Shown piece by piece: positions 7,717 through 17,976 of a stretch of 64,000 nt of DNA. The stretch is from Nocardia sputorum. GTDB lineage: Bacteria > Actinomycetota > Actinomycetes > Mycobacteriales > Mycobacteriaceae. The stretch's first letter is position 1; every line of letters begins with the position of its first letter. The stretch spans positions 6,572,001-6,636,000 of the forward strand of contig NZ_AP026978.1 in assembly GCF_027924405.1 (NCBI RefSeq). The letters run 5' to 3'. A model generated the notes under the pieces. That model was given only the letters and a program-made list of their open reading frames with translations. It had not been told where the DNA came from and did no database searches. A program made the position numbers and the translations under genes.

Positions 7717-8214
7717 TCAGACCGCGAAGACACCGGCGAGCCAGACGCCGGTGGCCAGCAACGCGCCGAAGAGTTCGATCAGCATGGACAGGCCGACGCC
7801 CTTCAACGCGTGCACCGTCGCCTGCCACGCCTGCCGGTTGGCGCGCAGCCGCTGGAATTCCGAAAGGTAGACGCCGAGAACGAACCCCAGGAACAGGCCG
7901 ATCACCGGGATCACGAAGAAGCCGACGACGCCGAGCACCGCGCCGAGGAAGAGCGACCGATTCGACACCCCCGCGTCCTTCATCCTGCGGCCGGGCCAGG
8001 TGTATTTGACGACGCCGGAAATCACCAGTAGCAGCGCGCTGATCGCGAAAACCGTCCAGGCCGTGGCGCCTCCGGTCAGGAAAGCCCAGACGGCGATGGC
8101 CGCGAAGATCAGGATGACACCGGGCAGGATCGGCACCACGATCCCGACCAGGCCGACCAGGATCGCGAGACCGGCGAGAAGGTTGTACCACCCCTGATCA
8201 GACAGCGCTTCCAC
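7717..8214 (-). CDS. DUF456 family integral membrane protein
   Basis: A 165-residue hydrophobic protein with about four to five transmembrane segments. It carries the DUF456 pattern: LAILVGLVGIVVPILPG in the first helix and a Gly-rich FLGAVLGVVGFFVIPVIGLFLG in the third. The function of the family is unknown. It is convergent with the amidohydrolase gene, with only three bases between their stop codons, and divergent from the racemase gene at 8361. Confidence 0.85.
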   Translation of the reverse strand: MEALSDQGWYNLLAGLAILVGLVGIVVPILPGVILIFAAIAVWAFLTGGATAWTVFAISALLLVISGVVKYTWPGRRMKDAGVSNRSLFLGAVLGVVGFFVIPVIGLFLGFVLGVYLSEFQRLRANRQAWQATVHALKGVGLSMLIELFGALLATGVWLAGVFAV

Positions 8215-8360
8215 ACGTGCAGCCTAGAGGCGGGCACCGGCCCGGGCGAGCCGTAACGGCGCGGCGTTATTGTCATACTGTCAATACACCCCTCCCGGTC
8301 CCGTCCGGGAGGACGCACCGGCCACCGGTGCGCTGGATCAACGACGAACCGAGGTAGGGC

Positions 8361-9458
8361 GTGAGTACTCCATCCACCGCCGAGCAGGGCCCGCTCGCGG
8401 GCATCAAGGTCATCGAGTTGGCCGGCATCGGCCCTGGCCCGCACGCCGCGCTGCTGCTCGCCGATCTGGGCGCCGACGTGGTGCGGGTGCAGCGCGCGGG
8501 CCAGTTGCCGGGTGGTTTCGACCGCCCCCAACTGCGCGGCCGGACCATCGTCGAGGCCAACCTCAAGGACCCCGCCGACATCGAGAAGGTGCTGGGCCTG
8601 ATCGAGAAGGCCGACGTGCTGATCGAAGGCTTCCGCCCCGGTGTCACCGAGCGCATGGGTCTCGGTCCGGACGACGCGCTCGCCCGCAACCCGCGACTGG
8701 TCTACGGACGGATGACCGGCTGGGGCCAGGAAGGGCCGCTGGCCGACCGCGCCGGCCACGACATCAACTACATCTCCATCACCGGCGTGCTGCACGCCAT
8801 CGGCCGCAAGGGCGAACGCCCGGTTCCGCCGCTGAACATGGTGGGCGATTTCGGTGGCGGCTCGATGTTCCTGGTGTTCGGCATCCTCGCCGCGCTGGTC
8901 GAACGGCAGCAGTCCGGCAAAGGCCAGGTGATCGACGCGGCGATGGTCGATGGCGCGCTTGCCCTTTCGCACATGATCTGGGGCATGCGCGGAGCGGGCG
9001 CGTGGTCCGACGAGCGCGGCGTGAACCTGCTCGACACCGGCATGGCGTTCTACGACACCTACGAAACCTCCGACGGCAAGTACATGGCGGTCGGCGCGAT
9101 CGAACCGCAGTTCTACGCGCAATTGCTCGCCGGACTGGAGATCGACCCCGAGGGCCTGCCCTTCCAGCTCGACCCCGCCGGGCAGGAAACCCTGAAAAAG
9201 CTTTTCGCCGAACGTTTCCGGACCAAGACGCGGGACGAATGGGCCGAGATCTTCGTCGGCACCGACGCGTGCGTCTCCCCGGTGCTCACGTTCGACGAGG
9301 CCACGCGCAACGAGCACATCGCGGCTCGCGGTTCGTTGCTGAAGCTGGAGGACATCACCCAGCACGCCCCCGCACCGCGATTCTCCCGGACTCCGAACGG
9401 GATTCCGACCCCGCCGCCCACCACCGCGACCCCGATCGAGTCGGTCTGGGCCGACTGA
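8361..9458 (+). CDS. mcr: Alpha-methylacyl-CoA racemase (CaiB/BaiF family)
   Basis: This 365-residue protein matches M. tuberculosis MCR in length and key residues. The catalytic His133, Asp163 and Glu248 seen here (RAGHDINYI, MVGDFGGG, GAIEPQFY) sit at a constant offset of seven from the known MCR triad H126/D156/E241. It interconverts (2R)- and (2S)-methylacyl-CoA esters, needed for beta-oxidation of branched-chain fatty acids and sterol side chains. GTG 8361 follows GAGGTAGGG. The upstream region contains ATACTGTCAATA (8275-8286), which also occurs at the MarR operator. Confidence 0.92.
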   Translation: MSTPSTAEQGPLAGIKVIELAGIGPGPHAALLLADLGADVVRVQRAGQLPGGFDRPQLRGRTIVEANLKDPADIEKVLGLIEKADVLIEGFRPGVTERMGLGPDDALARNPRLVYGRMTGWGQEGPLADRAGHDINYISITGVLHAIGRKGERPVPPLNMVGDFGGGSMFLVFGILAALVERQQSGKGQVIDAAMVDGALALSHMIWGMRGAGAWSDERGVNLLDTGMAFYDTYETSDGKYMAVGAIEPQFYAQLLAGLEIDPEGLPFQLDPAGQETLKKLFAERFRTKTRDEWAEIFVGTDACVSPVLTFDEATRNEHIAARGSLLKLEDITQHAPAPRFSRTPNGIPTPPPTTATPIESVWAD

Positions 9459-9824
9459 GCGCCTGCGGGGTGGCGCACCCGCCGCGGCACCCCGCCACTC
9501 GATCGATACCTTGCCGCGCTCGATAATTGAAAGTTGCAACAGACCAACCGGTTCGACAGTGTCGCACCGGGCCTGCCATACTGTCCGCGAGCAGGCGGCT
9601 TTCGAGAATCGCGGATGCACCCGGACATCGTCCGGTCCGCTCCTTGACCGCCGCTCTAGGTGGAGGCCTCGGCGCCGTGCGAGCTTTCGTCCGCCGCCCG
9701 AACACGAGGTGGGCCAGTCCCGAGGGGTGACCGGCCATTCGTGCCCGGCGGCGCTCGGAGGGGAGTGCCGCCGGCGGAGGCTCTCCCCAACGTCACAACG
9801 CCCCCGCGCGGCGGCGAGATCGCC
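9459..9824. other. Non-coding interval between convergent mcr and MocR genes
   Basis: This 366-bp gap lies between two convergent genes and needs no promoter for either. It begins with the terminator-like hairpin at 9465-9495. The long open frames crossing it run antisense into mcr or the MocR gene and have no family features. The short AT-rich part near 9525-9545 shows no clear promoter. Confidence 0.5.
9465..9495 (+). terminator. Hairpin after mcr
   Basis: The arms GCGGGGTG and CACCCCGC form a perfect 8-bp GC-rich stem with a 15-base loop, starting 7 bases after the mcr stop. No U-tract follows, as is common for actinobacterial terminators. Confidence 0.5.
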
Positions 9825-11330
9825 TCAGTAGCAGGTCAACGGCGTCAACGGATCCGCGGCGCGGGGGGTAAGCGCCGCATAGGCGGACGCGATGGCCTTG
9901 ACCGCCAAACGCAATTCGGGCTCCCGGTGGGTGAACGGCAGCCGGAGGAACCGCTCGAACGCGCCCTGCACGCCGAATCGAGGCCCGGCCGCGAGCAATA
10001 CGCCGTGGTTGGGCGCCGTGGCGGCCAGCGCCGTGGAAACCGAGGTCGGCAGCTGCGCCCACACCGACATGCCCCCCGCGCCGACGGTGACGCGCCAGTC
10101 CGGCAGTTCTTCGGCGAGCGTGTCCAGCAGAGCGGCGCGCTGCGAACGCAACTGGTCCCGGCGGCGGTCGAGGATCGTCTCGGCGTGCTCGAGCAGGTGC
10201 ACGGTGGCCAGCTGGTCCATCACCGGGGTGCCCAGGTCGACGGTGGAGCGGATGCCGAGCAGCTTGGTGATCAGCGCCTGATTGGTCCGGATCCAGCCTA
10301 CGCGCAGACCGCCCCAGAACGATTTCGAGGCCGAGCCGATGGTGACGATCTCGGAGCCCTTGGCGAAGGCCGCGACCGGCGGCGGTGTGCGGTCCGCGTC
10401 GAGCCCGAGATCCGCCATGGATTCGTCGATCACGACGGTCATCCTGGTGTCCCGCGCGATGGCGGCCAGTTCGGCTCGGCCGTCGGCGTCGAGCAGCAGG
10501 CCGGTCGGATTGTTGTAGTCCGGCACCAGGTAGGCCAAGCTGGCCGCGGTCTGCCGGGCGGCGCTGCGGATTCCGTCCAGATCCCAGCCGCCCGCCGGGT
10601 CCTCCGGGCGCAGCGGCACCGGCACCGGCCGGGCGCCGACGTCGCGAATCGCCTCGATGGCGTTCGGATAGGTCGGGTGGTCGATGAGCACGCGAGCGGC
10701 GGGCGCCGTGAGCACGTTCAGCAGCAGCCGCAGGCCGTGCTGGGCGCCGAGGGTGACGAGGATCTGATCGGGCTCGGTGGGCAGCCCGCGCGCGGTGTAG
10801 CGGCGGGCGATCGCCTCGCGCAGCGCCAGCACGCCGACCGGGTCCATGCCGTGCGTGCCGAGGTAGGCCGGAATTCCCTCCAGGGCCGCCGAATACGCGT
10901 CCTGCATCTCCAGTGGGGCGGCCATGGCGGCATAGGTCATGTCGATGGTGGGCAGCTCCGGCGAGCCCATCATCGCCAGGATGCTCCTGGCCGGTTTGAC
11001 GCCGTCGTGCTGCACGTCGCGGGGCAGGGCCACCGTGCTGCGCGATCCCTGGCGGCTGATCAGGTAGCCGTGCTCGCGCAGCAGCGCGTAGGTGGAGGTG
11101 ATGGTGGTGCGGCTGACTCCGAGGGTGGCGGCGAGATCACGCTCGCTGGGCAAGGCGACGCCCAGCGGTGCGCGACCGTCGTGAATCAGCAGCCGGATGC
11201 CCTCGGCGAGCGCCAGGTATGCCGGGCGGGCGGAGCGCCGCCCCACCGAATCCGGATCACCGTCGTGCGCGTGCCGCCAATGGCCCAGATCGCGGGCCAG
11301 ACTGCCCGCGCCGATCACTCTTGTCGCCAT
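9825..11330 (-). CDS. MocR-type regulator (GntR wHTH fused to PLP aminotransferase domain)
   Basis: 501 residues. A GntR-type winged helix occupies about residues 35-105 (LPSERDLAATLGVSRTTITSTYALLREHGY), followed by a fold-type-I aminotransferase domain. PLP-site features include YLVPDYNNPTG and IGSASKSFWGGLRVGW, which contains the Schiff-base lysine. MocR proteins sense amino-acid or vitamin B6 derivatives through PLP and usually control a divergent gene. The divergent neighbour here is the small membrane protein at 11394. ATG 11330 was chosen because the family N-terminus fits; the long upstream extension is antisense to that neighbour. Confidence 0.88.
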   Translation of the reverse strand: MATRVIGAGSLARDLGHWRHAHDGDPDSVGRRSARPAYLALAEGIRLLIHDGRAPLGVALPSERDLAATLGVSRTTITSTYALLREHGYLISRQGSRSTVALPRDVQHDGVKPARSILAMMGSPELPTIDMTYAAMAAPLEMQDAYSAALEGIPAYLGTHGMDPVGVLALREAIARRYTARGLPTEPDQILVTLGAQHGLRLLLNVLTAPAARVLIDHPTYPNAIEAIRDVGARPVPVPLRPEDPAGGWDLDGIRSAARQTAASLAYLVPDYNNPTGLLLDADGRAELAAIARDTRMTVVIDESMADLGLDADRTPPPVAAFAKGSEIVTIGSASKSFWGGLRVGWIRTNQALITKLLGIRSTVDLGTPVMDQLATVHLLEHAETILDRRRDQLRSQRAALLDTLAEELPDWRVTVGAGGMSVWAQLPTSVSTALAATAPNHGVLLAAGPRFGVQGAFERFLRLPFTHREPELRLAVKAIASAYAALTPRAADPLTPLTCY

Positions 11331-11393
11331 GCGGTCCAGTATCGACCGATTGGATATTTCTTGGCAAGGCCAGTGACGCGCACGCTGGCAGAC

Positions 11394-11732
11394 ATGACCG
11401 CCCTCGCCACCCTGCTCCTGGTCGCCGTGTTCGGCTACCTGATCCACCGCTTCGCGCCCGGACGCGACGAGCGCGCCTTCCGTCTCGAACGCTTCCACCC
11501 GGGCACGCCGATGTCCGACCAGACGCCGTCGTACTACGATCACCAGCGGCGATACTCGGATCTGGTCGCGATCCACAGCCGTGGCGACGTGCCGGACCCG
11601 GATTCGCACGGCAGCGCGAAGTCCACGGGAGCCAGGTCGGAGTCACTCGCGTCCACGCACGGAGAACCGTTCCGGAAAGCCACGGCTCCCGAACCAGGCC
11701 AGTGTGGCGGCAGCCCGAATCCGGCCAGGTGA
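11394..11732 (+). CDS. Small membrane-anchored protein, divergent from MocR regulator
   Basis: The 112-residue product begins with one hydrophobic segment (MTALATLLLVAVFGYLIHRF). A charged region containing YYDHQRRYSDLVA follows, then a hydrophilic, probably disordered tail. I do not recognise a family. Support comes from the plausible membrane anchor and from its position head-to-head with the MocR regulator, 63 bp apart. The C-terminal third has coding-like but low-complexity composition, so the true end may be less conserved. Function unknown. Confidence 0.5.
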   Translation: MTALATLLLVAVFGYLIHRFAPGRDERAFRLERFHPGTPMSDQTPSYYDHQRRYSDLVAIHSRGDVPDPDSHGSAKSTGARSESLASTHGEPFRKATAPEPGQCGGSPNPAR

Positions 11733-11857
11733 CCTCTGGTGGTCCACCACGGCGAAGCCTTGCGCCACCGGCTCACACCTCCGTCCATCGAAGGCCACTT
11801 TCGCGAAACTGGACTGGCCGTTGCGAATTTGTCGGTCCCCCGGTGCAGACTTGGCTC

Positions 11858-12496
11858 ATGAGTGACGCCACGAGCCTCGCTGCCGATCGCCCGGCGATCG
11901 AGGCCACCGGTCCGGTGACGGATCCCGTGGTCTCCGGCTCTCCCGCACTGTCCGGCCCGGTCGCGGCGACGCTGTTCGACACCGCGATCGGCTGCTGCGC
12001 GATCGCGTGGAGCGGCGCAGGGGTGATCCGATTCCAGCTCCCGGAGGCGAGCCCGGCGGCCACCCGAGCGCGCATCACGCGCGCTCGCGCGGGCGAGAAA
12101 CTCCCCGAGGAGCCGCCCACCGACGCCATCGCCGAGGCCATCGCGGGCATCCGCGCCCATCTCGCGGGGGAACTCGACGACCTGCGCTGGATCGCCGTGG
12201 ACACCAGCGGGATCCCGGAGTTCCACCGCGCCGTCTACACCGTCACGCGTGCCATCGATCCCGGCCACACCCTCAGCTACGGCGCGGTCGCCCACCGCGT
12301 GGGCGCACCCGGCGCCGCCCAGGCGGTCGGACAGGCTCTGGGCCGCAACCCGATCCCGCTGATCATCCCGTGCCATCGCGTACTCGCCGCCGACCACGCC
12401 TTGCACGGCTTCTCCGCCCCCGGCGGCATCGACACCAAGCAGCGCCTGCTGGCCATCGAGCGCACCCCTGGATTCGGCGAGCCCACCTTGTTCTGA
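11858..12496 (+). CDS. ogt: Methylated-DNA-[protein]-cysteine S-methyltransferase
   Basis: A 212-residue O6-alkylguanine-DNA alkyltransferase. The C-terminal domain has the active-site IPCHRV with the acceptor cysteine at about residue 172, the helix-turn-helix arginine finger region (AVGQALGRNPIPLI) and the recognition wing GFSAPGG. The N-terminal 110 residues form the usual ribonuclease-H-like domain. It repairs O6-methylguanine by a suicidal transfer. The Ala/Thr-rich first 35 residues look extra to the family, so a start downstream of ATG 11858 is possible, but no better codon with a ribosome site is evident. Confidence 0.88.
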   Translation: MSDATSLAADRPAIEATGPVTDPVVSGSPALSGPVAATLFDTAIGCCAIAWSGAGVIRFQLPEASPAATRARITRARAGEKLPEEPPTDAIAEAIAGIRAHLAGELDDLRWIAVDTSGIPEFHRAVYTVTRAIDPGHTLSYGAVAHRVGAPGAAQAVGQALGRNPIPLIIPCHRVLAADHALHGFSAPGGIDTKQRLLAIERTPGFGEPTLF

Positions 12497-12747
12497 GCAT
12501 CACCGACCGTGCAGGTCAGGTCCTGGAGTGTGGATACGCCAACGGTCCGATGGCGTCGCCACTTGGTGATCGCCGACGGCAAGGGCGACGCGCTACTCCG
12601 GAACGAGCCCGCGCCACCGCCGCAGTACGTCCCGACGCCGTGTTCGGGGGTTCCCCGGCTCAGCCTCAACCCGCATACCGGGCTGCTCGCCCCCTTTCGC
12701 CGGTTGATTCCGTACCAGCGCCGAGCAGTCCGCCGGTAGTGCGCGGC

Positions 12748-13032
12748 TCAGCTCAAGGGGTGCGCGCGGAAGAATTCACACGCGTCCCCGGTGATGTAAC
12801 CGTCCTGACAGCCGAAGTAGGTCTGGATGCAGGCGTTCGTCGAGCAGCCGAGTTCGATGAGCTTCTGCCGGATCCGGGCGTTGCGCTCCTGGGGCGTCTC
12901 CGTCTTCGGCGAGACGGTCGCCGAGGGACGCGCCGAACTGGTGACCGGTCGCGGCTGCCCGTCCGAGCATCCGGCGGCCAGGACCATTCCGGCTGCCAGC
13001 GCGCAGATCACCGCGGCCGAACGCACGGTCAT
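12748..13032 (-). CDS. Small lipoprotein coupled to LuxR regulator gene
   Basis: The product has 94 residues. The N-terminus MTVRSAAVICALAAGMVLAAGCSD is a lipoprotein signal with lipobox LAAGC, so the mature protein is lipid-anchored outside the membrane. A Ser/Pro/Thr-rich linker leads to a small domain with four cysteines (GCSTNACIQTYFGC and GDAC) that could form two disulfides. The start ATG overlaps the stop of the LuxR gene (ATGA, 13029-13032), so the two are translated from one mRNA. Function unknown; coupling suggests it works with or is controlled beside the regulator. Confidence 0.72.
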   Translation of the reverse strand: MTVRSAAVICALAAGMVLAAGCSDGQPRPVTSSARPSATVSPKTETPQERNARIRQKLIELGCSTNACIQTYFGCQDGYITGDACEFFRAHPLS

Positions 13033-15629
13033 CCCCCGGTCTCGCCGCGCATCAGCGCTCCGAGCGACTCGCGATCGGTGACGTCCATCTTGATGCAGGC
13101 CCGGTAGAGGTGTCCCTCCACGGTGCGCACCGAGACCGTGAGCCGGTCGGCGATCTGCCGGTTGGACAGGCCGGCGGCGACGAGGTTCGCGATCTCGCGT
13201 TCCCGCGCGGTCAACGGCAGCGGTTGCGCGGCCTGCCGCAGCGCCGGGGTGCTCGCTCCGCCGCAGGCGGCGGCGAGCCGGTTGGCCGTGGCGGCGGACT
13301 CCAGCAAGCGGCGCCGATCCCCGCTCCGCTCGTGTGCCGACGCGGCCTGCGCCGCGGCGTCGGCGGCCGACAGCAGCACCCCGAGGCGCTCGAATTCGGC
13401 TGCGGCCGCGTCCAGCCCGGGTCCGTCGTGGGCGACGAGCGCCACCGCGTGCCGCGCTTGCGCCTGCACCAGCCGCCCTTCCACCCGGTCGGCCAGCTCC
13501 GCCAGTCGCCCCGAGACGGAGTGGTCGCCGAAGCGGGCCGCGGTGTGCAGTGCCATGGCCTCGATCGCGTGCTGATGTGAGCGTGCGGCCGCGTCGGCGG
13601 CGCCGACCGCGATCCGGATGGCGGGGGTCACGGTTCCTTCGGCGGCGGCCAGCCAGGCGCGGGCCACTTCCAGCTGCGGTTCGTACACCGCGCTGTGCCT
13701 GCCACCCCGCGCGGTGGCGTGCGCGATCGACTCGGCGGCCTCCGCGGCGCGGCCGAGTGCCGAATACGCTTCCGCCAAGCGGATTCTCGCGGGGAACATC
13801 CAGGCGGCCGCGCCCTCCGCGGCCAGTGCGGCCAGCGCCTGTTCCAGATTCTCGATGCCGTCCAGGAACCGGCCCTGCGCCACGTCGACCGTGCCCTGCA
13901 AGATCTTCGACATGCCCCAGGCCAGATACTGGCCCGGCGAGGAGTAGCCGACGAATGCCCCGGCGCAGCGCCGGGCGGCCTCCAGCTCGCCGGCGAAGGT
14001 CAGGGCGAGCACCTCGGCGTGCGTGGACATGAAGCGGTTGAGCCCGTCGATGTGACTTTCCACCTCGTGCCCGCGCGCCGCGTACTGCCTGGCCGCCGCG
14101 CTCTTGCCCAGCAACGCCGACGCCAGGCTGCCGCCGAACGCCGCCCACCACACCGCCCACGGCGGTGCGCCGTCAGCGGACATCACCGCCTCCGCCTCGG
14201 CGATCGCGTCATCGACCCGGTTCTCGTTGACCAGGCTCGCGGAGGCCAGACCGGTGAAGATGGCCGCGATCTTCGGATGCCGCACCTTCCCGCGCACCAG
14301 CTTCAAGACCTCGTCGGCGCGATCGGCGTCACCCATGGCCCACAACAGGTTCGCCACCCGGGTGCTGCCCCAGCGCGCCAGCTGCACCTCGTCGAGCTGG
14401 TCGGGATCGAAGCTGGCCAGGGTGCGCTCGGCCTCGATCCGATGCCCCTGCCACAGCAGCGCGCGCGCCAGCAGGTCGGCGGCCTCCACGCCGCCGCGCC
14501 GCTCCACCGCGGCGCGGGCGAAACGCTCGCCCAGCGGCAGATTCGCCAATCCGATCGCGTCGGCCGCGGCCGCCTCGAACAATTCCAGATCCGCGGATTT
14601 GTCGCTGTCGAGCGCCAATTCGGCCAGCCGGATGCGGTCGGCGGCCGAATTTATCCGACGCTCCTTCAGCGACGAATACAATCTGCCGCGCAGCCGCCGC
14701 GCCGAGGCGATGCCCAGCCTGCGCCGGATCACCTCACCGAACAACGGGTGGTTGTATCGCACGATCAGATCCCGGGAATTCTCCACGACCCGGATCACAC
14801 CGCGCGTTTCGGCGGCTTCCACCGCGTCCTCGCCCGCCAATTCGGCCAGGACATCGAGATCGATGGGCTCACAGAAGGTCAGCAGTTCCAGCACCCGCAG
14901 CACCGGCTCGGGCAGCTGCTCGACCCGATCCTCCAGGAGCGCGGCCAGCTCCGAGGTCACCGCCGCGCGCCCGCGCAGCTGCCACACGCCGTTGACCTGG
15001 CGCAGCGTGCCCGCCTCCAATGCGCCCTCGACCAGATGCCGCAGGAAAAGCGCGTTCCCGGCGGAGGACTCCCACATCAGATTGGCGGTGAACCCCTCTA
15101 GCTGCCCACCGAGCATGGACTCCACCAGCTCCACACTCTGGCGCTGGGTGAACGGACGCAGGTCGATCCGGGTCAGGTGGCCGTCTTTCCACAGTGAGGT
15201 GACCGCGTCCGGCACCGGGACTCCGCTGCGCACGGTCACCACGATGTGCGCGGCTTTATCGATCGCCAGCTGCAGCAGCAGCGTGGCGGAGAGCTGGTCG
15301 AGCAGATGCGCGTCGTCCACGCCGATCACCGTGTCCCCGTCGGCGAGCAACGCCTCGCGCGCCGCCGACATGAAGGTGACCGGATCGTGCGCCGTATAGA
15401 CGCCGACCATGTGCGCGAAAACCCCCAGGGGAATACTGCGCGCCGACTCGGTGCCCGCCACCCATCGGACGTTGCCGCCGATCGCGGAGGTGGCATGCCG
15501 CGCCAGGGTGGTCTTACCGACCCCCGCGTCGCCGGTCAGCACCACGCCGACGTGCTCCGGACCGGTCAGCGCCGCACGGATCGCCTCGAATTCGCTCTCG
15601 CGCTCGATCATCGGCCAGTTCCGAGCCAT
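13029..15629 (-). CDS. LAL-type LuxR family regulator with AAA+ ATPase domain
   Basis: An 866-residue regulator of the MalT/LAL type. Walker A GDAGVGKTT is at residues 33-41, and Walker B-like VIGVDDAHLL near 100. A long middle region of TPR-like helices rich in Ala/Leu spans about 330-770. The C-terminal LuxR helix-turn-helix contains LTAREREIANLVAAGLSNRQIADRLTV in pieces over the last 70 residues. LAL proteins bind ATP and inducers and activate nearby genes. A 12-bp palindrome lies 22 bp upstream. The downstream lipoprotein overlaps by four bases. The inducer and target genes are unknown. Confidence 0.88.
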   Translation of the reverse strand: MARNWPMIERESEFEAIRAALTGPEHVGVVLTGDAGVGKTTLARHATSAIGGNVRWVAGTESARSIPLGVFAHMVGVYTAHDPVTFMSAAREALLADGDTVIGVDDAHLLDQLSATLLLQLAIDKAAHIVVTVRSGVPVPDAVTSLWKDGHLTRIDLRPFTQRQSVELVESMLGGQLEGFTANLMWESSAGNALFLRHLVEGALEAGTLRQVNGVWQLRGRAAVTSELAALLEDRVEQLPEPVLRVLELLTFCEPIDLDVLAELAGEDAVEAAETRGVIRVVENSRDLIVRYNHPLFGEVIRRRLGIASARRLRGRLYSSLKERRINSAADRIRLAELALDSDKSADLELFEAAAADAIGLANLPLGERFARAAVERRGGVEAADLLARALLWQGHRIEAERTLASFDPDQLDEVQLARWGSTRVANLLWAMGDADRADEVLKLVRGKVRHPKIAAIFTGLASASLVNENRVDDAIAEAEAVMSADGAPPWAVWWAAFGGSLASALLGKSAAARQYAARGHEVESHIDGLNRFMSTHAEVLALTFAGELEAARRCAGAFVGYSSPGQYLAWGMSKILQGTVDVAQGRFLDGIENLEQALAALAAEGAAAWMFPARIRLAEAYSALGRAAEAAESIAHATARGGRHSAVYEPQLEVARAWLAAAEGTVTPAIRIAVGAADAAARSHQHAIEAMALHTAARFGDHSVSGRLAELADRVEGRLVQAQARHAVALVAHDGPGLDAAAAEFERLGVLLSAADAAAQAASAHERSGDRRRLLESAATANRLAAACGGASTPALRQAAQPLPLTAREREIANLVAAGLSNRQIADRLTVSVRTVEGHLYRACIKMDVTDRESLGALMRGETGG

Positions 15630-15650
15630 GCTCTAACTGTAGTTCTTCAC

Positions 15651-15662
15651 CGATCATGATCG
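15651..15662. promoter_or_regulatory. 12-bp palindrome upstream of LuxR regulator
   Basis: CGATCATGATCG is a perfect palindrome centred about 27 bp before the LAL regulator start codon. LAL and LuxR proteins bind inverted repeats, so autoregulation is possible. The association is positional only; the site could also be chance. Confidence 0.35.
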
Positions 15663-15745
15663 AAGCCGAGCGAGCACGATAGATGTGCCGAATTTTCGGT
15701 GATATTGCCGAATTTTCGCTGGCACACGCGGAATACGAACAGGTT

Positions 15746-17080
<1,335 letters not shown>

Positions 17081-17316
17081 CTACCTGCCGTACTGAGGCG
17101 GTGGCCGGAAGCACAGTCTAGCCGACCCGTCCGGAGCGGCATCGCAGCGGATCTCGTCGTAGGCTCGACAACCGTGTGGTCGCGGCCGGGCAGGGCTATG
17201 GTTGCACGGCACGCCGAGCGGCAGCCCGGTGTGCACGGACGAGCCGCAGCGGGGTTCGGCCGCGATGGCGAGGGGCCCGACGGTGTCGGCTCGAACCGAG
17301 GAGGGTGTACGGCAGC

Positions 17317-17976
17317 TTGAGTACCCATGTTCTCCGCTGCGACGGCGCACCCGTACCCATCGCGCTCGCGGCACTGCCGACCACCCAGACGGCCGCCGTC
17401 CCCGATCCCGCCGTGATCGACGAGCTGCTTCCCGTGCTGGCCGCCGACAGCCTGCCCCGGCTGATCGTGCTGGGTGTGGACGTGGCGCTGGCCGCGGTGC
17501 TCACCCATCTGATGCGCACCGAACGCCTGCACGTGGAGATCGGCTACGTGCCGGTCGAGCGGACCTACGCGTCGCGCGCCTACCAGACCGGCACCGGCAA
17601 CGCCGCCGCCAAGCGCGCGATCGAGGGCCGCGCCGTGGAGACGCCGCTGGTGCGCGACGACACCGGCAAGGTGCTCGCGGGGCGCGCGGTGATCACCGGC
17701 GTCGGCGGCGAGAAGCTGGATGGCGAGGCGTACGTCGACGACACCCTGCTGTTCTCCGGGCAGGTGACGGCCATGCTCGTCTCGCCGTGCCTGGAACCGC
17801 CCGGCGTGCGGGCGAGCGTGCGCAAAGGCTTCCGCAAGCGGCGCTGGCTGGAGGGACGAGCGGCGCAGCTCGGCACACCCGGCGCGATCGTCACCCGGGA
17901 CGGCGTCCAGGCCGATCGGCCGGTGCCGCGCTCGAGCTTCTACCGCCATCACGAACCGTGGCTGCTCGTGCGATGA
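17317..17976 (+). CDS. Conserved protein, Rv0358-like
   Basis: The 219-residue protein is found in this purA-linked position in mycobacteria, where the equivalent gene is Rv0358. It has an NAD-kinase/diacylglycerol-kinase-like texture (RLIVLGVDVALAAVLTHL, GYVPVERTYASR, GTGNAAAKRAIEG) but no domain I can name with confidence. Start: TTG 17317, 11 bases after a GAGGAGG ribosome site; GTG 17305 is an alternative but overlaps that site. Its stop overlaps the start of the metalloprotease gene (ATGA), so the two are co-translated. No membrane segment is obvious. The function is unknown. Confidence 0.75.
   Translation: MSTHVLRCDGAPVPIALAALPTTQTAAVPDPAVIDELLPVLAADSLPRLIVLGVDVALAAVLTHLMRTERLHVEIGYVPVERTYASRAYQTGTGNAAAKRAIEGRAVETPLVRDDTGKVLAGRAVITGVGGEKLDGEAYVDDTLLFSGQVTAMLVSPCLEPPGVRASVRKGFRKRRWLEGRAAQLGTPGAIVTRDGVQADRPVPRSSFYRHHEPWLLVR

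Noticed and set aside
9555..9590. tRNA-like hairpin around GGTTCGACAG and a CATACTGTCC string
   Set aside because: No cloverleaf could be formed and there is no acceptor stem. The operator-like string has only one half site.
12497..12747. Small plus-strand ORF (76 codons) between ogt and the lipoprotein gene
   Set aside because: The start has no ribosome site, the composition is Arg/Pro-rich and there is no known domain. Treated as non-coding.
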